Part shown: piece by piece, positions 34,770 through 46,994 of the stretch
Layout: every line of letters begins with the position of its first letter
How positions within the stretch are numbered: position 1 is the stretch's first letter
NCBI GenBank assembly: GCA_023374045.1
Contig: CM041780.1
Location: forward strand, 173,977,339-174,041,338
Direction: 5' to 3'
DNA from: Limonium bicolor
Taxonomy: Eukaryota; Streptophyta; Magnoliopsida; Caryophyllales; Plumbaginaceae
DNA length: 64,000 nucleotides
Made by a program: the position numbers and the translations under genes
Notes under the pieces: generated by a model
What the model was told of the DNA's origin: nothing
What the model saw: only the letters and a program-made list of their open reading frames with translations
Databases searched by the model: none

Positions 34770-35780
34770 GATCGCGCCGCCCTTGCTGGCCTCCTCCTCA
34801 GTAAGTATACTTAAGGCCCCTTCCGTCTCCTTTAACAACCTAATACAGAATCTGAGTAAGTACTTGTATATATGATGGGGTTCTAAAGACATTCACTTTC
34901 ATAACAAAATGCTTCATTGATGTAGATGATCCCCTTTCGGATGTCCAAAAACAAAATTAACAACACTAATACTTTCTAAAAGTCAAACTTAATCTTCCTG
35001 GTCTCATGTGAGTGGTGTTTATCACTGTCAAAGGTGCTGTGTTTAGCTTAACCCTCTTAACTCCATGGTATAGCAACCTTGACTTTCCACCATTACTAAA
35101 ACATCTCGTGAACTCAATATGATTTTCTTTGCAAGGTCCACACGCTTCTGCTCGCAATAAAGGAACTCTACGTCATCTCCAATTGACAAAGATAATACTG
35201 GTATCCCCTGTTCAAGGGACCCTTTTGTTTCATCATCATTGCCTGGTGTAGTCCTAAACGGCCTCCTTCTTCATAGAAGTTGATGATACATAGATCAGCC
35301 CTGAAGTTGGGAACTACATCTTCTTCTAGTTGCTGAGCTGTATTAACGGCTTGTCCACACAATTTGTAAAAATTCTCTCTGGGATTTTTGGCACTTGTGC
35401 TCCATCTCCATTTCTTGTATCCTGGTAGGTCTTTGAGTAAGGATTCCAATCCTTTCCTAAACACATCATTTTCAGCTTCATTTTTGATCCTCCTGGAAAT
35501 TCTGGAGTGTAGAGCCCTCCTGGTCCTGCTCCCAATTCTTGACATCTTCTGATGATTGCAATTTGTGTCTCCGGTGTTAGGTATCCTTTGAGTAATATCA
35601 AACCTGGTTGGATAACCTTACATTGTTCGTTCCCTGGTTCTTGTACTTTGATAATGTTTTCCTCCAGGGAGGGCGGTGAGGGGATAGGAAAGCATATCTT
35701 ATAGCTTCCTACGTGGTTTAAATTTTTCTAGTGAGTCTTACTAATTCTTTCCTACTCAATTAGGCAATCAAGGCATGCAA
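34770..35780 (-). other. Interior of element C between gag and protease, partly unexplained
   Basis: Minus-strand frames at 35168-35601 (for example MILLKGYLTPETQIAIIRRC) show none of the gag or pol motifs I know. CGPCKENHIEFTRC (near 35120) is cysteine-rich. ETQIAIIRRCQELGAGPGGLYTPEF-like text resembles alkB-type or 2OG-oxygenase wording found in plant genes, so this may be captured host sequence or an insertion. I cannot decide from sequence alone. Confidence 0.35.
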
Positions 35781-35788
35781 GCACTCAT

Positions 35789-37130
35789 TCACATCATTCG
35801 TTGCTCAATAACAAGTTCACATGGTTTAGAAATACCTGGGTTGGTAGAAAGGACCAGCCTCATCCGAGCGGTCCATGACATGTAGGGCGGGTCCCGATGC
35901 TGGGCCTTTGCCCTTGTACCCCTGAGTTTGGTTTGTTGGTGGAGGGCGAGTATCGCTAGCTCCATTCTTTTGGCCTGTTTTGTCTTTGCTCCCGGGCGGT
36001 AGTTCCTGCTCTCCGGGTTTCGGATACACTCGAAGAGAACGATGTCCGAGTATCTGCAGTAGCGGCACTGGACTTCTCCCCTTGGCAGTCTACGCCGGGG
36101 TGATCCTTTCCGCACTGTCTACAGTTGAAACGGCGGACATACTTCTGGCCCGTGTTTGAGCCATGTCCAGAACCCTTAGGTGGGTAGGTTTTCTGTGAAG
36201 TTACTGCTCCGTGGGTCCCTGACTGGGGGTTCCCAGTAGTTGGTTTCCCCTTCCCTTGATAGGACCTTGGCCTTTCTGATAGGGTTTGTTCCTCTTGTTG
36301 GAGTTCCCCTGCTTGGCATCTTCGCCACCAGGTCCGTCCTTCCTCTTTTGGGAGCTCAAAGCATCCCTTCTCTTACAAGTGATCTCCACCACGGAAACGG
36401 CATGATAGCATTCCTGAAATCTCAAGGTATTAATCTCCAATTCTCCCATGACGGGGTGTAGGTAATAAAATTTTCAACTGGTTTGGGTTTCTCCTGTTTA
36501 CCTGCAAACTGGTAGGGATGATTGGTCCCCCATCCCCTGAAGTCGAGGCTCAGTCCCCCGTAGAACCGGTTGACCAGCACCTGGTCCGAGTATCCTATAC
36601 CGGGTAATAGTCGGAGTAGCGAGGTGAACTTCGCATAGTACTCATCCACTGACATCTTTCCCGTCTGCTCCCGGGCGTCAAACTCCCTAGTCTTCACCAT
36701 CCTGGTGTGGGCCGGGTAGTATTTGCCCCTAAGTAGTGCAGTGTAATGTCCCCAAGTAAAAGCTGGGTCATCCAGGTGGTCGGCTTTCACCATCATGTCC
36801 ACCACCATCTCTAGCTGCATCCTTTAGATAAAAGGCAGCAAGTCTTACTTTTTCCCTAGCTGGGACTGCAAGCGTCTCGAACGCTGTCTCCATCTCCATG
36901 ATGTAGGTCTCTAAGTGAGCAGGATCAGTCTGCCCCTTGAATGCAGTCGGCCTCAGATCAGCCAAACTCTTCACCCAGTCTCTCTCCCTGGGTGGTGGTA
37001 GTGGAGGTAGCTGCTGCTGCTGCGCAACCCCCGCCTGTGCAAATGCCTGAGCGATTAAGGTGGCAATGTCTGCCAGCCTGATGTTTGGCTCCTCATCAGC
37101 CTGTCCACGTCGCCCTCCTCTTCCTGACAT
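35789..37130 (-). pseudogene. gag of element C
   Basis: Starts at 37130 with MSGRGGRRGQADEEPN, then a Q/P-rich segment and DWVKSLADLRPTAFKG, LETYIMEMETAFETLAVPAR and KVRLAAFYLKDAA. A shift near 36800 continues with FTWGHYTALLRGKYYP, VDEYYAKFTSLLRLLPGIGY and VNRFYGGLSLDFRGW, the classic Retrotrans_gag domain. A further shifted stretch (36449-36201) is basic. Zinc-knuckle remnants follow near 36100 (CRQCGKDHPGVDC, then VQCRYC and ILGHRS in two frames). Capsid protein of the element; four or more frameshifts in this assembly. Confidence 0.88.
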
Positions 37131-37294
37131 CTGCAGGATGGTGAGGTATATTAGGCACTGTGGTCAAAATCTTGGTCTTGGATAGTAGTCTAAGTAAAAC
37201 TAACTTAAACTCTTTTCAATACTATCTCTCAACCCTTAACCTAAGTCTTAGATATCCTAATCTCGGTGTATCCTTGTATCCAGAGCGTAACTAC

Positions 37295-37306
37295 GCTCTG
37301 ATACCA
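37295..37306 (-). other. Primer-binding site of element C
   Basis: Minus-strand TGGTATCAGAGC, five bases inside the 5' LTR edge at 37312. Confidence 0.95.
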
Positions 37307-37311
37307 CTTTT

Positions 37312-40300
37312 TGTAATACCCCAACCCGAAATCCAATAAGCTGAACGGCGATCACTCCCAAATAAAATACAACTACAGCGGAAAAAAATACAACAACCGG
37401 GCGGTATTACAATGCCGTTGGCCACCCTTGTGACCAACAAGGCTAAGTCCAATACAATCCTCAAATGTCACGGTCTGGAATACAGATACAACCCGAGATA
37501 CTAGGAATCAAACTCAAAGTAAAATACTGAAATAAATTAACTAACTAATAGTAGACTCCCAAAGCTTGGTCTACCCCACCTACACTCAGTGTGGTGATCT
37601 TCTTAAACTTCAGGTACCTGAAAAATGGGGGTGCCCCAAAGGGGCTCAGCAAACAATGCTGGTATGGAAACGTGCAGCCCATCGTCTACCGGGCCACACC
37701 AACTACTTTGTCGAACACATGCAGTTCATTTTTATAAAGCTGTAAACAAGCATAATCTGATGATAACAAGTATCCATACAAGGACAATATTGTCACATAG
37801 AACAAGACACAGAAGGTCAAGTTAGCTGAACTGAAATGTCTGATAGCTGTCGGGTCCACACAGTGGGACTGACAGATGTATAAAAGTATATCAATATAGT
37901 GGAGGTATAGTGACCTCGTTATAGAAAAGGTTGGGTATAAAAACCCCAGGAGATAACGTAGTTAAACCCTGAACTGAGAGGCATGGGAAAATGAATCCCA
38001 CTAGAGGAAAGAAGTCTTCCTCAAACTGAACTGATGGGCATTTGAATCCCGGAAGGAATAGAGTCTTCCCCCCAACTGAAAGTTCTGTCGCGACGTAGTA
38101 GGAGACGACCTGAGACAGGTACACTCCTGTAGCATGCATGGCCAGATCCAACTGGGCTCCTCATTCTCGAAGTATAGAATTGTTAGGTGTCATATAAGAT
38201 GTTGACAAGAACCCAATGTATAATGTCAATTATCACGTTTAGGATAATGACGTTTGTTATAAAGTGAAGTTAGTGAGAGACTTGAGTACAAGTCCTCGGT
38301 ATACTGAAGCGCAGGTATTTAATCCACTTATAGTAGTGTTTGTATGCGTGGGACATACTGTTGTAGTCTGCAACATTCACGCACATAAAATAATACAACA
38401 GAGCACAAGAGTAAACAACATTTTGCATTAATTATCTTGGTCGTTATTTCAAACAACAAATAGCACACAAGCCGGTGTAATCCGGTAGAAAACAGGTTGC
38501 AAGAATCCCATACCGTTCACCGTAGGTTGCAGTTGATTATACCCTGGTCAACGTCTGGTCAAACAAAGTCCTAGAATAGGATTAACTGAGAGGGTTATTT
38601 ATGTTACCCTTATATAATATTTCTATTGGATCTTTTAACAAATTTCATATTGTTATTTCATGTGAGGTTTATTTCTTTTAATCACCTCATGATTTTATGT
38701 ATACTTATTTGTTATTCCTTTTGATTTATTTATAAATCCTTTAATGCGCATATATGCGTTTATTGCATTTGTTGTTTATTTTATTTGTCTAGGTGACATA
38801 ACAACTTATAATTCCTTAACTATATTTATATGTCATACATAGACATAAAATTCTTATAGTTTTATTATTCTCCTTTTAAACCATAAATAATATTTATTGT
38901 TTTATCTTTTAATTCCTTATAACCATGTAACCATAGTTTTAATTCCATAATTCCTTTCATCAAAATTCTTTCTTCTAAATCCTCCAAATATCCATATAGG
39001 ACCTATATTTATTTAAATCTAAATTCTAAAACTTGTATTTCGGTTATTTACAAAACAACCACATTAATCATAAACTTTACACTTAAATTCTAATCTCTTT
39101 ATATAACATAGTTTTAATTCCTCATCTAATAAATTACAAAACTACCACTAATCTTTTGGACATAACTTATAAATATTATAACTTCAAGAATTACATCTTA
39201 GCCCCTCAAAATCTCGACATATATTATATACTTTCTATAATTGCAATTTAGCCACAAAATCTTATAATCTTACATAATGTCTTACAAACTATAGTTTTAA
39301 TTTTAATTCTCCATAAATGCCGAATATATATATATAAATTCTTAAATTACCAAACTAACCCCAAAGTAATTCGCTATGTCATTTATTTTTCTTAATTACA
39401 TTTTCACCCCAAAACTTTATATTAGTATCTTAATAACTTATAATCTAAAGCCTAAATATTTAATCCTTCAAAATTTCGAAAGTGAACTCAATGATTCTCT
39501 TAATTATCAATTCGCCCACTAATAATTTACAAACTTTCATATCAACTTTTATAAATTACATAATAGCCCAAAACTTTATAAAAGTCATTTTAAGGCTTTG
39601 TTTAAATTATCTAAAATTCATAAACTAATTCCTAACCTTATATTATATCAAATTACACTAAATACCCCTTTAGCTCTCGGCTTTCACAATATTTGCACTA
39701 AACTTTGTAAAAATTCATTTAAGCCACATAACTAATTAATTAGCCATTTAAGCACTAAATAAATATTTTTAACTCACCAAACTTTATAGTATAAGTTTAT
39801 ATACATAAGTAGCTCATTAAATTCCATTTAACACCTAGAGCATTCGGCCATATTTTAAATGAGACCATATGTTATATAAAAGTGGATTTATATGTCTAAA
39901 TAATTATAAATAAATTCATAGGAGTCATATAACTCATGTATAAATTATCGTAAGTCTTATATTGATTCTTAGCTCAAAATAAAACATTTTTGCCCTAGAC
40001 ATTTCGGCCTTATTTTATTTGTAACATAAATAAATTTTGTGACACAAAAATGTCTTAAGGTAAATATTTTCTATATAAGTTATAGATTATATTTTGGCAT
40101 ATAAAACCATATAGTTTCGGTATTATTTAGCCTAGGAGATGTACATAATTTTTGTACAATTTTTTTAGAAGCTTAACAAAGCTTATAACATAAAGATTTA
40201 CTTAGTAAACTTACTTCTTAACAAAGGTGGTTAAGTGTTTGAACTTCTTCTTGAATCTCCAAGCTTTCTCCTAGGTAAACTTGATGCTCCTCTTCGGTTT

Positions 40301-42155
40301 TATGCAAGAGGTGAAGGTGTTTAGGAGTTAGATCTTGAATAAAGATCTTAAGTAGATTTGGAAGTAGTTTTACAAGACTTTACCTTAGGCTTTTCTCTTA
40401 TAAATTCGGCACTCCTAAGGTAGGTGAAGAACAAGTTTTCCTTCATCAAAAAAAAGAAGAGAAAAGAGACTTATAAGAAGTAGAACTTGGTTACACATAA
40501 AAAATGTGTTTAAGGATTTTCAAGCTTTGAAACCTACCTTAAGATAACCTTGAGATGCTCCTGGATTAATGTTGTTTTGGACAACCCCCTTGGAGATCTA
40601 ATTGATGCCGAACACACCTTGTTATGCTAGGAAGAGTTTTGCTTCAAGACTTGCCAAGAAATGCTAGGAAATTACCTTAAGATGAAGATAGAAGTTAAAA
40701 CTCCATTAATGGACTTAAGAGCTTCAAGGAAGAAGATGAAGCTAGAAGAGAGAGGAGGGAGCTTACCAAACCATGGAGGAAATGTGCAAGGAGGGAAATG
40801 AGACTTAGCTCACGTAAATGGTAAGGAATTGCACTTGGAATTGATTTTTGTTTTGTCAATTTTTAATGTCAAATGACTATACTTTTCCTTTGTTTATTTC
40901 ATGGTTGATTGGCTCAATAAATGACCTCTTTTCCAGCTTGAAAACCGGCCATGAGGAGTGTGACAAGGCAAGAGCATGTGGAAGAAATAATGTGAACTAG
41001 AAGACAAGGAAATTTAGGTAAGGTATCTTCTTTTGATTTTTCTAAGTTGTGTTGTCTTCTTCCTCATGTAGAGTCACGAATTTAGGGACTGAATGGAGCT
41101 CAAAAACTGGCCATGAAGAGCTAAGGAACAAGCAAGGAAGGTTACTTGCTTAAGAAATCAAAAGGCAAAAAGAAAAAGGAATCTACTTTTTGCTTTTAGT
41201 TTTTTGTTTTTTATAGCTCACATGGCTAGCTTGTTCCATGACCTAATTTCGACAGCTCTCTGGTCAAATGAGACCTACATATTTTGGCATTAAGTAATGT
41301 AACACATGGGATGATGAGTCATCATGTTTTAAGCCTTTTATAAATTTTTAAAGCAAATTTTATACTAGTTTTTGCCCTTAAAATCGGCCCCTATAGAGAG
41401 CCTTGTTGACTAGTCACAACAACTGATTTAGAAGGTCATTTTAACCCTTTTTAAGATTACCAATTCGTGGCATGTCAAAAAAACTACAAGGCAATTGCGT
41501 AAAACGCATTTTCGTGACACCCGAAGGTGTGTTTTTGTGCTCTAAGGAAATCTTGGGGAAACCAATTGTTTTTATGAGTTCTAAGTGTTTGTAAACACTT
41601 ATTATGGTAAATAAACATATACTAAGATGTTACATTGAGTTATATGGGGTTATATCAATCCGTGACATAATTTACGGCCATTGGGACACTCCCGGGCCAA
41701 AAGGAGCGCTAAGAAATCCTCCTGTGTTTTTTGCTGAATTTTGTGAAACCACTTCGTGGGTTCTCTTTAGAATGATTAATAATGATGTTAGGAACTCTAG
41801 GAATTAATTTTATAGGAGTTCGTGCCACCTCGGCACTCCTCCGGACTTTTCGTGCTTTAAGGAGCGGGCGTGAGCACTCCCGAGCGTTTTGCGTTTTTGA
41901 CTGAATTTAGCTTAGGGAATATATTTATATATTCATATAATAATTGTATGACCATTTGGTTTGAATATTAGAGGGTCATACAAGGTCATGTTTGACCATA
42001 TTCTTCTAAGGCGTTTTAGCGTTTATGGAGAAACGACTATTCTTACGTAACGTTTTCATGCATGGGTTTGCATGCGTACGTGAAATGATTCATATTTGGA
42101 TTATATTCCAATAAATAATGATTTAAATAATATTATATAGATTTGGGGTATTTCA
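37312..42155 (-). repeat. 5' LTR of element C (4844 bp)
   Basis: Partner of 26177-30977 with the same ends, TGAAATACCCC (42155 on the minus strand) and GGTATTACA (37312). It is 43 bp longer than its partner, largely through one-base gaps in homopolymers and short AT runs. Its promoter drives minus-strand transcription. No gene inside. Confidence 0.95.
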
Positions 42156-42160
42156 CTGAT
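42156..42160. other. Target-site duplication CTGAT, right copy (element C)
   Basis: Directly follows the element C end and matches 26172-26176. Confidence 0.95.
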
Positions 42161-42942
42161 GCTGATCACATCAGGGTTAGATGATTCCTGAAGCTCCCTA
42201 TAGTGGTCACAAATAATCACGCTAAGAAAGATACAGCTACCATAATCTGATTTGGAGTTGTGTGATGTTTTAAAAGAATTCTCAACAGATTTTGAAAAAG
42301 AATTTTCTTCAAGTATGAAGATGGAAATGAAATTGGTTTTGAAACCGCTATCACCCGCCGATGGCTGTGGCCTTAAGTCTTGATGACCGGTAGAACGGTG
42401 GGCGTGTATTAGTTTTGAAACCATTTCACCGTACGTGCGGCGGTCCTAAGTGACCGGTTGGGGCGGTGACAGTGTGTGATTTTTCCAAAGGCAGCGGGAC
42501 GGGGAGAATACCCTGAGATGTTCCTGTGTTGAGTGAGTCAACCAGAGTGCCTGAGGATATGTATATGTGTAATGTTTTGATCAGAACCGAAGGGACCGTG
42601 GGCCAGAGAGAGTAAGTGCCCATTTGTCATGAAACGGCCGTGAACCAGAAAGAGTAAGTGTTCAACGTGACCGGTACCTGAGGGATCAGTAGTATATTAC
42701 TCAACATGGATTCGAGGACTGTAGTGCCTTCTTGTCTTCGGACCGATTCCATGGAGAGAGAACAAAAGTATTTTTGATTGCTATACATGCTGTGATATGT
42801 GTGAGGTATGTGTAGTATGAAATAAGACAGACTTGTGAAGTCTGTAAGGTTGTACATGTATTATAACCTTGGCATAGTACGCCCATGAGAGTAACCATTT
42901 AGATTCACCAACTTTGAGGACAAAGTTCCTAAGGGGGGTAGA
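42161..42942 (+). other. 3' interior of element B with polypurine tract
   Basis: Resumes element B after the nested insertion. The last part reads ACTTTGAGGACAAAGTTCCT then AAGGGGGGTAGA, the chromovirus polypurine-tract context, ending at the LTR start 42943. The rest (42161-42900) is non-coding as far as I can see. Confidence 0.75.
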
Positions 42943-45108
42943 TTTTAATATCCCGGATCTAAAAATGGTGATTTAATTACTCTAATAAATTATTAAGGGC
43001 CTAATTGTGCCTAGAGAGTATTGGTAAAAAGAATAAAACCAAAAGAAAAGAGAAAATGCGTTAAACGCGAAAAACGCTAAATGCGCATTAAATTTAAATA
43101 AGAGATAAATGATCTCGTAAGGGTCCGAGATGGATTCCTAAGGCTTAGTTAGGCCTAATTAGTATACGGGAATGATTCCCGAAGAAAACGGATCCAAATA
43201 ATGGATTAAAATGCTAACGGAGTTTTTTAAGCACGTTTTTCGAGAAAACCCAAAACGTGACTTTAAGTGGTCAAATGGACCCGTAAAAATTATAGTTGAT
43301 TAAATAACTATAAATAAGTATTAATGGGAGCTTAATAACCATTAAAATTAATTAAACGAGAAAATTCCGGAAAACGGACCCGGGAAATGAATAGTGTCGA
43401 AAACGAGAGACGAAACGCGTTTAATTCGAAAAGACGAAAAACGACCCGGGCTATTAATTAGTGGGCCGGTTTTAATTATAATGTACACACTCATTAATAG
43501 CTTGCTAGCTATTTAGTAATAAGAAGACAAGTAAATAAATAAATAAAGCAAATAGTGTAAAGTAAAAAGTAAATAAATAAATACCTCTCACCTCTTTCTT
43601 TCTCATTCACGATTTGCTCCAGAGACTTGCAAACCCCTTCTTCTTCCTCTGTAACTCGCGACAACAACAGCACACAACCCTCATCTTGTCTCAACTCTAA
43701 CTTGCTCATTCCTCCACCAAATCACACGAAATTTATACCGTTGAATTCCTCTCGGTGAGAGCTCCGATTTCAACCCAAATAAAATTCGATTCCTCCACCT
43801 TCATCTCCATTGACGTGGGAGCTTTTGAAGCTTGGAGAGCTGATTTCAACCCTTCTTCTCTTCCTTAGTGCCTTAAGGTATTAATAAGTAAGTGTATAGA
43901 ACATTTTAAGCTTATTCTACCACTTGTGAGAGTTTTTCCCTCACGTTGGAAATTCCCCTCTTTTCAGCCGAGACCATATGTTTTGTGGGGTGGTTGGAAA
44001 CTTCTCCAGTTGGTTGCCGAGCCAACCATTGGGTTCTCTAAGGTAAAATCTAGATTGAACTCTGAAAACTAGCTCTTAAAATATATGTTAGGTTTTGTGG
44101 AGGAAAAGTGAATTAATTGTTGAATGTGTGATGGGCTGCTGCGGTTGTAGTTGGCAATCCAAAGCCCTTGTGTGGTGTGGAAAACAAGAGGAGAAAAGGG
44201 GAACAAGATAAGAGGAAGAAGGGGAGTGAAAACTGAAAGTAAAACAAGGTAAAGAGCTTACCTTGAATTGGTTTTATTTCCTTGTGAAATTAATGTGTGT
44301 GGGTGTGCAATTAAACCGAGAAGTTAAACTAATACATATGTGTGAACAAGTGGGAAATTAATGTAGTTGTTGATGCTTGATTAAACAGGAGTGAAGATTG
44401 TGTATATGAGTTGATTTAAGTGTGGTGATATGCTAAGAAGTATACAAGTGCTGTCAAAATTTCCTTAGAGATTATGAACTTGGGTGTTTTATTATAAGGA
44501 TGAAACTAGGTGTTTAAGAGGTGCTAAGTGAGTGTTTATGTTTTGAGAACCTAACTAGAAGAAGAGTGTGCTAAGAGCAAAATAATGTCATTTGGGTGCT
44601 AGTTATGGCATCAGTAGGAGAGGTGTGAATGGCTCAAAGAAGAAGCCAAATCTGTTGCAATCAGATGGAAAAACAAGTGGAAAACTAGCTTTGTAAGTGT
44701 AAAGAGTCTAAGTAAAATTAGCTAGATTGGTGAGTGCATTTGGTGCTTGGTTTAAGGTGATTAAGAAGGGTAATTAGATGCTAAAACATGTGGATTTTAG
44801 TTGGTGAAGATAGGTTGATCAATGGGCTAAGAGATAACCTGTAACAGAATTGGAAAATGCTGAAATTGCAAAATCTGTAGCAGGGTCCGGGACTTAGGTC
44901 CAGGACCAAGTCCCGGACCACCCCTATTTTTACCCCCGAGAGTGTTCTACTTGTTTGGTCCGGGTCCTAACCCCATGCCCAAGTCCCGGACCATATACAT
45001 TTTCCAACCCGAGAGTTCCCTGCTTGTTTGGTCCGGGACCTAACTCCATGCCCAAGTCCCGGACCACATACATTCATTAGCCGAGAGTTTGAACCAAGGT
45101 GGTCCGGG
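42943..45108 (+). repeat. 3' LTR of element B, truncated
   Basis: Matches 17571 to about 19755 with few differences, then stops within the fourth hairpin unit: GGTCCGGGA is followed by GAGAGGAGGCCGAAGC, which does not occur in the 5' LTR. About 2.1 kb of LTR is missing. Confidence 0.9.
44882..45108. repeat. Tandem hairpin array in the truncated LTR B copy
   Basis: Copy of the array at 19520-19776, broken inside its last unit. The minus-strand open frame over 44967-45155 is a translation of the repeat and the junction. Confidence 0.85.
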
Positions 45109-45970
45109 AGAGAGGAGGCCGAAGCCCCAAAGAGAGAGGCGCAACCGTATGGCATGAATGAAACGTGTTCATTTTTCTAACCCTTAGTGCCTTTTTATAT
45201 CAAAAATAAAGATTTTTATCTCTTAAAAATGTGTATTATCAACTTCTGACAGCTGCGTCCGGACATGCAAGCCAGACTCATGTTTGGACAGGTCGATTTG
45301 TCAACTTGTTATGGGCCTAGATTCTTCATCCGGTTGCTTTCCAATATATTTTCCTATTTAATACATAAGATGTATCAGTTTATATCAAAACATAAATATA
45401 AGGAAAAATGTATGATAAGTGAGAAGTATGACATGAATTGTTGTGAGAATAGGAAGAATTAAAGCCCTAAAAGTATATATATTTCACACTTATCAGTAAC
45501 TTAACATTGAAAATCGGCTGAATAGTTATTTACATAAGAATAGTGCTTTTAATACTCACAAAATACAAGAAAGCTACTTAATCCCCCCTACTTATGCAAG
45601 TACAAAACCAAAACACATGCTAAAACATGCATTAACTCATGGCAATGTAAGAGCTTGTTTTTGCATTATTTTGTTGTCTATATTTAGAGCCTTATTTGGT
45701 ATCCTATAAAATATTAAATTTGAAAATATCTAGCTAAATACCTTAGGTTATAATAGGCATTAAGAGAGGATAAAACCAACTAGTCAATACATGCACAATT
45801 TAGCACTTTTTGTACATTGCACATGTTAGAAGTTTCTATTTGTAAAAGTTTGGAATCTAAAGACTCCAATGGGAGGTAACATGGTTAATACAATGTATTG
45901 GTGTCATATAAACACATCCACATAATCCTAACACTCAAGACCATAGTAAGTAACAATAAACGGTGTATCT
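45109..45970. other. Unassigned segment between element B and the gypsy relic F
   Basis: Begins with a short GC-rich piece (45109-45160, including GGCCGAAGCCCCAAAGAGAG) and then AT-rich sequence. No conserved frame, terminal repeat or target duplication was recognised. It may be deletion-junction filler or the remains of further elements. Confidence 0.5.
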
Positions 45971-45974
45971 TTAA

Positions 45975-46994
45975 AGATATGGTTTTCTGGGGTATTTCAT
46001 TCGGTATGGACTTTATGATGGGCCTTCCTCAGACTTCGAAGGGTAATGATAGAGTATGGGTGATTGTGGATCAGCTCACTAAGAGTTCCCACTTTCTACC
46101 GGTGAAGAAAACCTTTAGTCTTAAGTGGTAAGTCAAGTTGTATATTGATGAGATAGTCTGGTTGCATGAAGTTCCTACAACCATTATTTTTTATAGAGAC
46201 CCAATGTTTGTGCCCCAATATTGGAGTAGCATGCATCAAGCTTTACGGACTAAGCTAGCTTTCAGATCAGCCTATTTCCCTTAGACAAACGATCAGACAA
46301 AGAAGACAAACCAAATTTTAGAGGATATGCTTTGGGCCTGTGTGCTGGATTTCCGGGTAGTTGGGATTAACACTTGACCTTGATTGAGTTCACCTACAAC
46401 AACAGTTTTAGACTAGTATTGGGATTGCGCCTTTCGAGGCTCTTTATTGGAGGAAGTGTAGATCTCATATTTGTTGGGATGATCTGAATGAGAGATCTCT
46501 CATAAGTCTAGATTTGGTTCAAGTTGTAGTGAACAAGATTCAGATTATCCGGAAGCACCTGCTAGTTACTCAGAGCAGACAGAAGAGTTATGCAGAATGA
46601 AGAATTAGACCTTTGAAGTTTCAGGTTGGTGATTATGTGTACCAGAAGGTGTCTCCTATCATAAATGTTATGTGATTTGGAAAGAGTGGGAAGTTAATCC
46701 CTCGATTTGTAGAACCCTTTGATAGTTTGGAAAGGATTTGTTCTGTAGTGTATCGCCTGGCATTGCCACCAGCATTGTTAGGAGTTCACAATGTGTTCCA
46801 TGTTGATACTTTAGAAATACGTTTTGGATCTATAGCATGTGATTGAGTTTGGGTCTTTGCTGTTATGCGAAGATCTTTTTGTTGAGGCACTACCACTCGG
46901 TCATTCAGAATCCTAGTACACGATATGCATAAGCTTCGAAGTAGACATTCTGATGGTGGAAGTTATTTGTCGGTTAGTCGAAGCGAGAGGCTAC
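45975..46994 (+). pseudogene. Gypsy integrase relic of element F (5' part)
   Basis: Starts abruptly near 45975 with FGMDFMMGLPQTSKGNDRVW (first catalytic Asp) and VIVDQLTKSSHFLPVKKTFS. Further on, in shifting frames, come HEVPTTI, a decayed SDRD region (YRDPMFVPQYW), FTYNNSF (LIEFAYNNS-like), IAPFEALYW and QVGDYVYQKVSPI, then VYRLALPPALLGVHNVFHVD. Many stops. It is the integrase C-terminal part of a chromovirus and continues after element E at 52546. Confidence 0.85.
46990..46994. other. Target-site duplication GCTAC, left copy (element E)
   Basis: GCTAC before 46995 is repeated at 52541-52545. Confidence 0.95.

Larger units (their letters stand above)
26177..42155 (-). mobile_element. Element C: complete Tekay-like chromovirus (Ty3/gypsy), 16.0 kb
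   Basis: Two similar LTRs (26177-30977 and 37312-42155), CTGAT duplications on both sides, a tRNA-Met primer site (37295-37306), a polypurine tract beside 30978, and gag, protease, reverse transcriptase, RNase H, integrase and chromodomain pieces in gypsy order on the minus strand. The integrase with a C-terminal chromodomain defines a chromovirus; the long LTRs and gag style suit the Tekay/Del clade. Coding is complete in content but broken by frameshifts. Being nested in element B, it is the younger of the two. Confidence 0.96.
17571..45108 (+). mobile_element. Element B: large Ty3/gypsy element, interrupted and 3' truncated
   Basis: Plus-strand element made of a 5' LTR (17571-21890), a primer site (21895), a degenerate interior (21907-26176 and 42156-42942), a polypurine tract (about 42931) and a truncated 3' LTR (42943-45108). 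Element C is inserted at 26176/42156. Relics of gypsy RNase H and integrase in the interior place it in Ty3/gypsy. No intact gene survives, so it depended on relatives for movement or is simply old. The first LTR bases are TTTTAATA in both copies rather than the usual TG. Confidence 0.85.
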
